Positions 11,097-22,108 of a stretch of DNA of 64,000 nt are shown here, in pieces (within the stretch, counting starts at the first letter, position 1; each line of letters opens with the position of its first letter). The notes below the pieces were generated by a model. The model was given only the letters and a program-made list of their open reading frames with translations. It was not told the origin of the DNA and did not search any database. A program made the position numbers and the translations under genes. Origin of the DNA: Stagonosporopsis chrysanthemi (Eukaryota; Ascomycota; Dothideomycetes; Pleosporales; Didymellaceae); NCBI GenBank assembly GCA_022560025.1, contig JAFISE010000034.1:62001-126000 (forward strand). The letters run 5' to 3'.

Positions 11097-12625
11097 CTAC
11101 GACTGGGTCTCGATGGCGGGCGGCATGGAGTTGACCTGGAGGGTGGGGGTGGGGATGGCGTAGTGGCTGAAATCTTCCGTCTTCTGGCGGACCTCGTGGC
11201 TGGAATCGTCTTCTCGTGTGTCTGGCCTGGAAATTGTGCCATTGTCGGGGCCGAGGTGGGGGTCTGGGATCTGGATGTCCAGCTGGTGCGGTAGTCAGTA
11301 GGGCGTTGGAGTGCATGGAGAGCGAGATTCCTTACTGTGAGATAGCCTGTCCGCCGTAATGGGATAATCGTGACGGCTTCTTTCTGCCCAACCTCCCTGT
11401 TCCACCGATCAATCCAGCTCTCCAGATCGTTCAACTGCTTCTTCGCGCCGGACAACCCTACATCTTCCCACAGCCAGAAGGTCGCTACGCCCATGACTGC
11501 ATCTAGCCATGCGCGGAAGGTGAAGGGGTCGAATGCTGCGACGAGGGAGTCGTTGATCTTCTTTACAAGGTCCCGGAAGTCGTCTTCTGAGATTAAAGGG
11601 TCCAGGATTTCAGGGTAGAGGTTCGCAAACGTGGGCGCCAGATCACCCTTGACCATCCAGTCACGCTTGATACGGATGATGCGTGTCGTCTCGTAGAGCT
11701 CGCTGTTGAGCGGAACATGGGGGTTCGGGTGCGGAAAGCAGGGGTGCGAAGGGCCCCAGGGGAACTCTGACGCATCATCGCCATCGCCAGTCGTCCTCTG
11801 ACTCTGGCTCCTGCTCAGACTGGTCCTCGCACTGTCCGGCAGGCTCGCTCTCCCTCCCGAGCTCTGCGGCGGCTGGCGTTTGGCAGCTTCCAGATCGTGG
11901 GGGTCGGCATACTGCAGTGCGCTGGGGGGTGCGGCGTCCTGTGCGACGAACATGGAGGGCCCTGGGGTTGGCGAGCGCGAGGCGTGGTCGTGCTGCAGGC
12001 TGGGGCGTCCGCGGGCCTGGTCACGCGGGAGGCCGATGCTGGTGCGGCCGCTTCCGTAGGGGTCGTCGGTGGCGGCCGTGGAACGTTCGACAAGCAGCGA
12101 GCTGGAGGCCGGGCTCTGGCGACTCTGGTGCCGCTGCGGGAGGGTCAGCAGCGGATACTCGTCGCGCTCGGAGCGAGGCCGCTCGACTGGGACGTTGGGC
12201 TCGCGCGGGGCAGAGCTGGGCGGGGGCGGGTGCGAGTGCGAGTGCGGGTGCTGGGTAGGCAGCTGGTGCTGGTGCTGGTGCTGATGCTGGTGCTGGTGCT
12301 GGTGCCGGTGCTGGGTGGGCGGCGGGCGGGTCGCAGCGGCGGGCGGCGGGCGCGGCGAGCTGTTCTGCGGGTTCCAGAGGCGTGAGGCAGGCGGGCGAGG
12401 GGGCGCGGCGGTGGGTGCAGGCGACAGGCCGCGCAGGGTGAGGCCGAAGATGCGGTGGGTGAGCGACCAGCGGGCAGGGATGGGGGCGGACGCGGGGGCA
12501 GGCGCGGGCGCAGGCGCAGGCGCACTCGTTGGCGTGGTGGTGGCAGCAGGCGGCGCCGTCGCAGGGTCGGGGGTGTGTGAAGGAATGGTGACGGGCGGTG
12601 TCGTTGCGAGGTAGAGCAAGGGCAC
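11097..12625 (-). CDS. ERF4: ERF4-type subunit of the Ras palmitoyltransferase (golgin A7/ERF4 family), 5' end uncertain
   Basis: In yeast, Erf4 pairs with the DHHC protein Erf2 at the ER to palmitoylate Ras. The family domain runs from HPCFPHPNPHVPLNSELYE through NDLESWIDRWNREV, about 120 residues. A 53-nt intron (11335-11283) joins it to a 61-residue C-terminus starting LDIQIPDPHLGPDNGT and stopping at 11097. Upstream is a long Pro/Ala/His/Gln-rich low-complexity region. The open frame extends only to an in-frame TGA at 12680-12682, and no ATG occurs between that stop and the domain except deep inside the low-complexity part. The true start is therefore probably in a further 5' exon that I cannot place; 12625 is a GTG and only a boundary. 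The domain identity is strong, the N-terminus is not. Confidence 0.8.
12255..12313 (+). repeat. CTGGTG hexamer repeat encoding a His-Gln tract in ERF4
   Basis: Near-perfect ctggtg hexamers run through this stretch. On the coding (minus) strand they read CACCAG and encode alternating His-Gln. This is the low-complexity part of ERF4, N-terminal to its domain, and is likely to vary in length between strains. Confidence 0.8.
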
Positions 12626-12682
12626 CGTGCGCGCTGCATGAGCGGCAGTGGTCCTGACAGGCGGCAGGGACGGCCGGCCTCA

Positions 12683-14376
12683 CACTGCGCAGGATTGGCG
12701 GCCGGTCGGGGCGACAGAGGACAGCAGCACTGCACAGTGCGGAGAGGGCTGGCCGCAGCGAGCGCAGCGAGGGCTCGTCCGTGTCGACCGTGTCGACTGT
12801 GTCTCGCACGACGCGCCGGGGCCGTGTGCGCTCAGCAGCTCTGGTGTCTCGCGGGCAGATGCGGCTGCTGCGCCATGGACAGAGACGGGCGGGCTCCTGC
12901 AGGCGGGGCGTCGACGCGGACGCGGACTCGGACGGGGACTGCGACGGGAACTGCGACGGGGACTGCGACTGGGACTGCGACGGGGACTGCAACTGGGACT
13001 GCGACGGGGACTGCAACTGGGACTGGGTTGACTATCGAGTGCAGTCGTCGAGCGGCCAGGCGGTGCGCTGCACGTCGCGGGGGCCCTCAGTCTGTTCTTG
13101 TACCTGACGCCAGCAGCGCTGTCGGCCACCCGCAGACTGGGCGCAGAAGGCTCCGTTCCTCGATCCCCGGCCTGCAGTGGGCGTGCCCTGTTGCAGTGCT
13201 GCCGAGCCGGCCAGGGCTGATGCAGGTGCCCGCGGCTTGCTGAGCTTGCTCGTGGATCCATGACCCAACATCAGCAGCTGCCCGCAGGCATCCCATCCCA
13301 TCCCATCCCACGCCCGCCCATTGGCTGCCCTCTTGTCCTGCTTGTGCAACATGCATGCAACACTGCCTGCTCGCCACCGTCCACTCGACGCTCCTCTGCG
13401 CATGTCCTGTCTGCTGCTGCTGCTACTGCTGCTGCTCGGCCTCCACAGCCCAGCAACGGGGCTTGCGTACCTGCCTGGTCTAGCGAAACGTCAAGTTGCG
13501 CCGCCGCCTCATCATCCCAGAACAGCCCCCAACCTCGGCGAGCCCTTCAAGGGAAGAAGCATGCTGCCCCTGGACCCAGAGCCAGAAAAGCATTCTGATT
13601 CTGAGTCGCTGCTCATTTCGTTCTCGCCACAAACGGCAACGCATGTCGTCACACTTTATGCTCTCCGTGCCTTGGGATTGCAGGGCGAGCAACCTCAGAC
13701 CTACAAACGCAAAAGCAGCACCGTATGTATGTACCTGCAGCATCTCATCTCTCTGCTAGCTCCGCCCACCGTCGACGCCTCACGTTTGCCTATAGTCTTA
13801 TTGTCCCAGCGACCCATCGTCCGCTGTCCCGGGCCCTTCGAGGCACCGCTCTTTGCCCCATCGAGAAGTGTTCGCCCGTGTTCGCGTGAATCTTGCTAGC
13901 CCTAACCCCTTTTCCCCAAATCCTCCGCTTGCTCACCACCTTCCCCGCGCACAGGTGCTCTCAATCGCTTCCTTCTGCCGCCAAATCAAGAGCGCTCGTA
14001 TTCTAGCCTCTGCTTGTGCTGCATCATATTGTATTTGCCATGTCCAAGGCACCGTCGCTGTCGCCCTCATGTATGCCATAATCCTTCCCATCTCGACTTC
14101 ACCTCTGATCACGACCATCTTCTACGTGGCACCAGATAGTATTGCACTACATGTATTGATCTCCCTCTGATCGGCAGCGGGACCAGGTCCAAAATGACCA
14201 CTCCACGCATTACCTCACACTAACCCCCTTCCGAGTTGCCTCCACTTCATGTACACAATATTGCCCCTTCACGTATACGCCATACCCATATATTCGCCAT
14301 CCGCACTCATCCGGCCATTCATAAAACAGATATTCGTCTAAAACAAGTAAACTATGTGGGGAATCGAAAAAAACCT
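12683..14376. other. GC-rich region upstream of ERF4, no firm gene
   Basis: About 1.7 kb between the ERF4 coding region and the 3' end of the membrane-protein gene. It should hold the ERF4 promoter, its 5' UTR and perhaps a first exon. It contains a 12-bp minisatellite (12925-13020), a CATCC tract near 13289-13310 and CTG repeats near 13413-13439. Open frames are long on several frames because of base bias, not because of clear coding content. A 166-codon frame at 13402-13899 is discussed separately. Confidence 0.5.
12925..13020 (+). repeat. 12-bp minisatellite, eight units
   Basis: Eight consecutive 12-bp units of the form GACTGCGAC(G/T)GG with point variants fill exactly 96 bp. The last four units form a perfect 24-bp higher-order duplication (12973-12996 and 12997-13020). 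On the minus strand the array would encode Gln/Ser/Pro-rich peptide in one frame. Confidence 0.88.
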
Positions 14377-17300
14377 TCACGCCGCCTTTTTGTTCGCGTT
14401 GGCCTGCATCTTGCGCATGGCGTCACGGTGCGCGTTGAGCATCTGCCCGCTTCGCATCATGTTGTCCATCATCGACGCCCGTTGCTGCTGGACTGCCTCT
14501 CGCTGCTGTCTGTCGAGCTCTTTCTGTCGTCGCTCATGCAGAAGAGCCGCTCGCTGTTGCTCAGCCACGTATGCTGCTGTTTCGGGCGGCGTGACATCTC
14601 GAATGTTCTCTCTCCAATCAGCGTACAAGTCTTCCCTCCTGCGGTTAGACTGCGTGCTGGGTGTGCGCTGGGGCTGATGCGAGTCGAACCCTGCGGCTAC
14701 ACTCTGGCCTGCCCAGCCCTTCTTCTGCCACTTCTGCGCAGTCGAAGGGGGTGGCCTCCGTGGAGAGACTAGGGGTGGCTGCTCGTGCAGCAGAGGTGAG
14801 CTTGGCCCTTGTTTGAGAAGCTGTCGCCTCTGACCAAGTGTCATGTCATCCTGCTCACTCTGCTCCAGCAACGTTCGCCCTGGTGACGCCAGAGGGGAGA
14901 AAGAATGCGACGACACGCGGTTTCGGATCAGACTCTCGCGTTGGCCCATAAGAGTGTTGGTAGGAAGCGGTGACAAGGCATCAAGTCTGGTTCCAGAGCT
15001 TGAACGCGACAACACTCGTGAAGACAGAACAGAGGGAGACCGAGACATGGTCTGCTGCTCAGCTAACGACTGCTGCGAGGTCGAACCGGAGCGGTTCAAG
15101 CTGGGCTTGGTCCTACTTGCCGTTGACATCCTCTTTGCATCGCGCTGGCTTCCAATCAACGGAGCCGCAATCTCATCACTGACGGGTGCCGGAAGTTCCT
15201 CTGCGCCGTGCTCAAGAGCTGCACTTGGCGATGTTGGTATCGGTAGCTCTTCAAGCTCGGGCAGGTCTGCTGTCTCTAGATGCTTGGCCCACTCGTTGGT
15301 GCGATAAGACAGAGCGATCTTGGAGAACCTTGGCAGAGCGCTCTCCTTGAGGCTTCCTACATGAGATGGGTCCTGCTCAGTCTGAGAGCTCTGAGAGAGC
15401 GCCTTTTCACTGCTGAACTTCGACTGCTCTCCCTCACTGTTCCCTTTCGCGCTCGACACAAGTGTATCGGCCCTGAAGCGCGAATTGCGACGAGGAGAGC
15501 GCGCGACTGTCGCTTCAGTTGGCTTAGGATCAGTGCTAACGGTCAGGGACTGACGTATGGTGGGTCGTGCGGAAGCCTCGTTTGTGGTATCGTCTACGAC
15601 CAAGCCTGGCACCTCAGCTTCAGCATCGGCGGCCTCCTGCCCCTCGACCCCAGGGGTTATCTCCGTAACTTGTGTAGATGTTGTGGGCGAGTCCTCGCCA
15701 TTAATGTTGTGTTCCGTACCGATTGGGGAATGGGGTGGTGACAGTTGACGTAGAGAGGCGTCGTCGTGCTCATCGTCCAGGGTGGCGGCGATCGAAGATG
15801 CGCGGTCATCCTCAACATGGCGTACACTGATCAGGTCTTCCTGCGAGTCCGAGATGCGACGTGAGTTCCTCTGGCTGTTGGGTATGCGCAAGTTCGACAT
15901 ATCCGATATACGCTTTGACATTTGTCTACGTCCGGCGAGAGACACATCTGCTGTTTCGGCGATAGCCGACACCGAGGAGTTGTCTTCGTCCTCGCCCTCT
16001 GCAGTTTCCTCTTCGGGTACCCTGAAGGGAAGTGGGACAATTGCAGGGGGTGGTGATACTGCTGACGGACGAAGGCTGCTTGTTCTGGTTATGTTGTCGG
16101 CAAGTACGACTCCAGGTGTAGCTGGTAAGTCCTTGTGATCACTCTCAGAGCTTTCCGATGACCCAGCCTTCCTGTACGTGATCGGATTGCCTTGTGCATC
16201 GATTTGCTGGATGTCATCCTTCAGAACGCTGACAGTCACCACGGTTCCAGCGGGAGTGTCAGAACTTGGCGAGCGCACAACGCCGCTCTTCTCCATGTTT
16301 ACAAGCTCCAAACTGTCCGTTACAAATATCTCCTTCTCGCGGATGCTGGTCGAGTGTTTCGGGCTCAAGATGGAAGAGGCAACGCTGGACTCCTGATGAG
16401 TGCTCTTTTCTCCATATGCTGCCTCCCATTCCGCACGCTCCCGTTGGAAACTGTCCTCCATTTGGCGACCAAGCGCTTCCTCTTCTCTGTCTTGGTCTTG
16501 CTTCCTCTCGAGCTGCTGGGCGGCGCTCCTCTCACGATGCTCCTTAACCAAGTTCCAGACTCGCAGTTGTGAGACGATTCCGAGCGCTGCAATGATTACG
16601 ATACCAGCAAGCTCGGCTTTGATGTTCTTGGTGACGGGATAAGTGTTTGTATCTAAGGGGAAAACATCATCGTTCAGAGCTTTGTATGTTAGCTTGGTTC
16701 TGTGTTTCGGTGGATAGAACATACCCCATAGATAGAGCCAGAACTCCTTGATGCCCGCACGGCTGAGACAGTCGATACCAAGAATGGTAGCAGTCGCTCC
16801 TGAAAATGCAATCGACGCAATCAGACCATGATTGCGGGTGTAGTGGCTGAAAGACAGGCAGTAGCCGCCAGCGCTCATGCACCCGATAAAGATCGCGCGG
16901 CCAGTGACCGAGGAAATGAGGCCGCCAGACTTGAGGCAAAGGAACCACATACTCAAACAGAAGCCGCCAAGCAGGCATCCAAAGCCCTCTGTAATGTCCG
17001 GGAAGACCAAGGAAACGGCCCCGAAGATGACACCGGTGAAGAAAGCGGCGACAAAGAAACCGCCTTGCACGCCATTCGAAACAGGAGGGTTCATGAGGTA
17101 GACGATAAGAACGGTGACAGCCAATGCAGACAAGTAGGCCGCTGAGCCGAAGACGTAGACCCTATTCAACGTCAGAGGGAGTTGTGCGAAGTGATGGACG
17201 TACTTACCATTTGTTCTTGATACCGATTATAGCAAATGCCAGACCTGATAGCAACAGGATGATACCACTGATGCCCATAGCTGGTGTCAAGCTAGGCTGA

Positions 17301-17688
17301 ATGGGCAATGCATTCTCGGGGTCTACTGCTGTTCACTGTCAGTGAACGCAGTCCTGTGGTAAACCTTGATAGACTCACCCGCTGAGCTTGTCGACTGGGG
17401 TGCAGCCGATGTTGCAGCCGGTGCACCCATAGATGTGCTTGCCTCTGCTGGGGTTGAAGCAGGTGGAGTAGAAGAGACGCGCCTGGACTCTGTAGTCGAC
17501 GCGGGTGCAGCATCGTCAGACACTGTTCCTGTAGCCGATGGGCGTGGGGCAGCAGAAATGGTAGGCGATTGGGAACGACCTGAAGCATCGTCGTTCTGGC
17601 GGCGGACTGCAGATTGAGGTGCAGCTGTAACGGAGTGTAGGCAGAAGATCAATGCTATGCATACGAGAAGCAAAAGGTAGGATCGCAT
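14377..17688 (-). CDS. TMEM198/TM7SF3-like (DUF4203) multi-pass membrane protein with signal peptide
   Basis: Three exons are inferred: 17688-17379, 17328-17208 and 17161-14377, giving about 1071 aa. The first residues form a clear signal peptide (MRSYLLLLVCIALIF...VTAAP), followed by a Ser/Thr/Ala/Pro-rich extracellular stretch likely to be O-glycosylated. The second exon starts the first core helix (GISGIILLLSGLAFAIIGI). Exon 3 continues with about six more hydrophobic helices and the glycine-rich pattern of the DUF4203 family (VFPDITEGFGCLLGGFCLSM). A coiled-coil-like segment rich in Glu, Arg and Gln follows, then some 600 residues of Ser/Pro-rich disordered tail and a basic Arg/Gln-rich C-terminus. 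Function in fungi is not established to my knowledge. The exon 1/2 acceptor may be at 17329 or three bases further on; both keep frame. Confidence 0.85.
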
Positions 17689-19967
17689 GGCGAAGTGCGG
17701 AGTAGGCGTGATTTAGTACGGGGTAGTCGTGATCATCGAATTAGTATTAAGTGGTGAATCTGGAGTGAGTCGCAATCTAATTGGGAAGGCACGATAGAGA
17801 AGGTAATATTGAGGTGATGCGCGCGTAGCAGAAAAACAAGGACGAAGGTGAAGAGCAGCCTAATGAATGTGTGTAAAAGAATGTGTGCAAAGACAAGTAT
17901 TACTGAGCCTGCGGGGTAAAGAACGAATGAGAGTGAGTCGGTGCAGACACGCAGCCAGTCAAGTGGACGTGGTGTTGAGGTGCAGAAGAGGTGCAGCAAA
18001 GATTGGGAAGGCACCAGCCAGGGTGCCTGCCATCATATGAGGCGTTAGAACGCGCTCAGCAAGCAATCAGCAATTGGTGCCGGGAAGATCAGAGCTTTGG
18101 CCACGCCTGAACTCTAACGAGATGATCCGTGAATGTATTTTGCGGCATGGCGGCCTCAAACCGCGTGCTGTTTAGGGATCACCCCATCCCGGGAGTGGTA
18201 TCGGCCACTTCTTGTGAAATTGCGGTCCTCCCGAAGGACACCTTCAGCCATTCCACGTCCTCGCAAGCAGCGCCGGGAGTGCCGCTATGGTGCAAACGGT
18301 AACGCCGCCGGCCAACTACTCTCGAGTAGTGACGAGACAAAAGGGAGCAGCGATGCGAGATTCACAACGGTCATCCTCAGCTGTGGGACTGGGTTGGCCA
18401 ACTACAGAAGGGAGGGTCCAGAATGTGTTGAGTGACATGCACTGAGCCAGCGCACCCATGCATGCAGCAGCAGCAGCACTTTGCCTGATGCACGCTTGCG
18501 TGGACGCCAGAGGAGAGGCTGGAGGGAGTCGCGTTATTGTAAGAGTGACACGCGAATTATAAGGTTTGCGCCAATCAAACACGGCAACTCTGTTATTTGC
18601 GTAGGGCTGACAGCCGACCCGCCGCATAAAACTCCCGGGGTGAGCATAACTCATCCTCCTGAATCATAACGCTCAGCACCCTCGCAATAAACTGCACGCT
18701 GTGGCATCCACAGCGATCACACAGATATGATGGGTATATTGCGTCAAAAGAAAAATAATCCTGCTTACCTGCCTCGATATTGCAACCTCGGATGCGCGCA
18801 AGCCATATGTAAGAGGAGGGCTGCCTAGCACAGACGGATCGCCGCGGCAGGCACGCACTGATCTGCTCGTTCCGAAGACCAACGGCGCCTAATTCTAGCT
18901 TTGCTTATGTTCGCAGACTAGAAGGTGGCAGAGGTTTGCGGTGGTGGTGCACTGAATGATGCGGTGCGATTCTGGCTCCCTTCTATTCCTCACAGTGGGA
19001 TTGGCAAGCTCTGTTTATGTGTTCGAAACCCTCTCTTGTTCGCTGTCACTGTCTCACGATACCTTGCATGCCGCCGTCATCCTCTGGCAGCGTTCGAACA
19101 ATGGTTGTACCAATGAATCCCGAAGGTCTGTCCTCCCTATTCCGGTTTCAAAGGAGTGGATCCATGGAAATTAGATCATATTGGCAATAGAAAAGCAGCT
19201 TTCGAGTGACTCGCAAAGGTCCTGCAAGTCGCACAATGCATTTCCAGAAGCATTGTCCATTGTCGAGATGAAAAGGCTGTCGGGAATAGATCCGGTGATT
19301 GATGCAGGGAGCATTTGTGGGTGTGGGCGCACGCATTGGTTGCACGGGGCGTGGTGCGTGGTTGTGGAGTTGCCGGCACGCCGGTACCGTACCGATCCAC
19401 ACTTCACGACATCGAGCACGCAAGTACATCCGTCCATGGCTCATCGCCGCCAATCGTTGCACATGATGTTTGTATCGCAAGCCCAGGCCTAGAATAAGCA
19501 AAGTCCGTCCTGCGCCTGCGGCCCTTGCGAAGGCTTCTTGTTCCAAACTTGAATGCAGGTTGTTCAAGAGAGTAAGGGTGCAACGCTACCGAAATGTTCC
19601 TCATTCCACCACGGCTCTGTTTCGTCCAGAGTACCAAGTATTGTCATCACACCCATGCGTGAAGCACACTGTGCATATATCGAATCATTTTCTCTGCTAC
19701 ATCCAATGCTCGGATGGTGATGGACATCCTGCTTGCTATCCAGTGCCAATGGCCCTATACTTGTCAATGTTTAGTTGATTCAGAATGGAGTCTGATTGTG
19801 TCACGTTCGTTGCGACCGGAAATGAGCAAAGGTAGCAAGAATCTTGATCTAGTGCTTAACTGTGTTGTGTGTGCGTCGACACGTATACTTTGCGCTGCTC
19901 AGAATCGAGAAACCTCTGGATTGTATGCGTTGAATTTAGTAGCAACTTATCCAACAAAGAAGCCTGA
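17689..19967. other. Intergenic stretch upstream of the DUF4203 gene
   Basis: About 2.3 kb between the start of the DUF4203 gene and the stop of GSH2, both on the minus strand. The part nearest 17688 should be promoter; the part nearest 19968 should be the GSH2 3' UTR. A CCAAT motif occurs near 18567. Short frames of about 100 codons or fewer near 19181-19778 overlap on both strands and carry no domain. The largest, at 19714-20292, runs into GSH2 antisense. I find no gene. Confidence 0.45.
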
Positions 19968-21515
19968 TCAATACTCAACCAAGCAGCAGCTGTCTACGGC
20001 GCCGAACCCCGCAGCCACACCCCCTTCCTCACTTTGGTCTCCCTTTGTGCGGAGAAGATACCCTGCCTCGAAGTTCTTCAAGATCTCACCCTTCTGCCCG
20101 TTTGCCGAGCCATCTCTCCACAAACATACTCCATACACGCCCAGCTCACATATGACACCACCCCGCTCAACCACTCCGTTCCGAATGATGGCATTGCGCA
20201 GAGGTGGCGGCTCGATCATCTCCATCAATATGTATGCCGGCCATTGTGTTTCAGGGAGCTTTTGGAGAAACGGAGGAATTGCCTTGCGATAAACGTTGTT
20301 ACCGCCGCCCTCACGCTGAGGCTTGAGAACGTAGCGAGTCGCTGACGTTGGGTCAGTCGCCAGCTTCTTTGCTTCTTGACCGGCTTCGCTCATGTCAAGC
20401 GGGTAGATTGGAGCAAAGGTCTTTAGCAGTCGTGATGCAACAGCGTCGTCAGGCAGGAAACGCTTGAGATGCGGAGACTGGGGTGTTGCTAGGACTTGCT
20501 GAACCTTCTTGCATCCAGCAAGTTGCGTCAGGATACTTGGGCACTTGATCGCTCTGCTCTTCTCCAAATACAGACGTGCCTCCCAATCCTGGTCCTTCAC
20601 ATAGTCGTCAGGCGAGTAGCCAGCCCGGAAGTAAATGGTAGTGACCTCGTACGAAGACTTCAGAGTGTGCGGTGGTGTGTACACTAACGTTCGATCGTTT
20701 TCAAGCTTAGTATATTCCAGTGTTTTCCCAAAAGGCAAACGGAATGATCGCACGCCATTTTCCTCGAGCAATGCGTACTCTAAGTGCCTTTGGTCGAACA
20801 CGTTCCTTTCCGGGTCTTGCACGACAAACAAGACGCAAAGAGGGCGTTTGGTCCTAGATTCTCCGTACGCCTTGTGTCCAACAGCGAGTCCCTTTGCCAA
20901 TTGTGGTGTAGACTGACTCTGTCTCAAAGCTTCGACCGTGATTGTTGAAGAGGTTGAAGATGGATATGCCCCCAGAGATAGGAGATACTTGTGTAATGCA
21001 GACACTTGCGCGGACAATCCGCCGAATGACGCTGCAATAGTGTTGAACTCGACTTGCTTCAGGCCCGGTGTTGGGTTGCTCTCGGACGGATCCTCATGGA
21101 CCATGTAATCCGAACGAAACAAGCCGAGTGACAGATCCTGGACGTATCCTTCCTTCTTCACGGCAAGGTGTGTTTGCCACAGTTTTGCAACAAAGTCGTC
21201 CACATCAACTAGTTCTTCCACAATGCCCTTAAGCCATTGCTCATCCCTCGCTATGGCTGAGTACAATTCGTTGTAAGCTTTCTGGATCGATAGCCCATCC
21301 TCAAAGCACTTTCGAGGAAACAAGCTGGGGAAAATGGTGACTGGAGCCGTCGTTGCCAGTACACCTGATGGATCCTGAGACTGCTCGACAAAGGTAGGAG
21401 CCGGGCGGACCGCAAGACCGTGAGCTATTGACCAATCTTTAAGCTCTGTGAAGATGAAGTTCTGCTCTTCAGCCGAGAGCTCAGGAGGATAGTCTGCGTG
21501 TGAGATTGAGGCCAT
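19968..21515 (-). CDS. GSH2: Glutathione synthetase
   Basis: This ATP-dependent cytosolic enzyme joins gamma-glutamylcysteine and glycine, the second step of glutathione synthesis. The gene is a single uninterrupted frame of 515 aa, close to the fungal family length. The eukaryotic glutathione synthetase fold is visible in VEFNTIAASFGGLSAQ (substrate region), VYFRAGYSPDDY-like FRAGYSPDDY, the glycine-rich ATP-grasp loop YVLKPQREGGGNNVY and the terminal AGFGAVDSC segment. The start ATG at 21515 gives MASISHADYPPELS, a normal N-terminus. It diverges from the DUF7607-like gene with about 590 bp between starts. Identity is firm and no catalytic region looks damaged. Confidence 0.95.
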   Translation of the reverse strand: MASISHADYPPELSAEEQNFIFTELKDWSIAHGLAVRPAPTFVEQSQDPSGVLATTAPVTIFPSLFPRKCFEDGLSIQKAYNELYSAIARDEQWLKGIVEELVDVDDFVAKLWQTHLAVKKEGYVQDLSLGLFRSDYMVHEDPSESNPTPGLKQVEFNTIAASFGGLSAQVSALHKYLLSLGAYPSSTSSTITVEALRQSQSTPQLAKGLAVGHKAYGESRTKRPLCVLFVVQDPERNVFDQRHLEYALLEENGVRSFRLPFGKTLEYTKLENDRTLVYTPPHTLKSSYEVTTIYFRAGYSPDDYVKDQDWEARLYLEKSRAIKCPSILTQLAGCKKVQQVLATPQSPHLKRFLPDDAVASRLLKTFAPIYPLDMSEAGQEAKKLATDPTSATRYVLKPQREGGGNNVYRKAIPPFLQKLPETQWPAYILMEMIEPPPLRNAIIRNGVVERGGVICELGVYGVCLWRDGSANGQKGEILKNFEAGYLLRTKGDQSEEGGVAAGFGAVDSCCLVEY

Positions 21516-22108
21516 GATTAATGAGAGGCACTCGCTTTACTGTTGCTGACTCCTCAAGGAGGACGGAAGTTTGTGTTGGTACCTGACAAATGCGTCTCCC
21601 CGCGCTAGCGAGAATTGCCTCATCGCTCATGCCGAACCTCGCGCGACCCCCAGGTCGTTACTGTGAACAACTTTGACTAGCTGCCTTGTCTGCACCACTC
21701 GGAAGCTTGACAATGGCCAGTCTACGCTGATCGAGCGCACCGCATGCTGTAGCGTCAGACTCACATCGTTGTCGCAATTATCTATCTGCCCCGCAACGCG
21801 TCACGCGTCTTCACATGAGCACGCGCGAACCCGTTTTCCTATCCGGACTCTCACTTCACATTATCGCTACCTCGCTGTATGCAGCCGAATGTGCAGCAAA
21901 TCATCGCTTGAGATACCAACTTCGCGCACAATACTATGGGATGTTCCCCTCAGCCGCAAGCGTGATTGTCCTCTTCTCGTGACGCAGACCAGACACCATA
22001 CTACCTAATTGAATCTTCAACTTGTTTATTCTTCTGAACAGCGCGACCCGACAGTAGCCGCGCAGGTGGCCCAGACTGCTAACAAGCTTTGGGGCTCAAC
22101 CGCGCGGG
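21516..22108. promoter_or_regulatory. Shared divergent promoter region, GSH2 / DUF7607-like gene
   Basis: This 593-bp gap separates two divergent start codons, so it must hold both promoters. I do not see a clear TATA element that can be assigned to either gene. Confidence 0.5.

Noticed and set aside
11897..12385. Long plus-strand frames opposite ERF4
   Set aside because: They are Gly/Arg-rich shadows of the GC-rich low-complexity ERF4 sequence.
19181..19492. 103-codon frame between the DUF4203 gene and GSH2
   Set aside because: Overlapping frames of similar length occur on both strands, with no domain or splice support.
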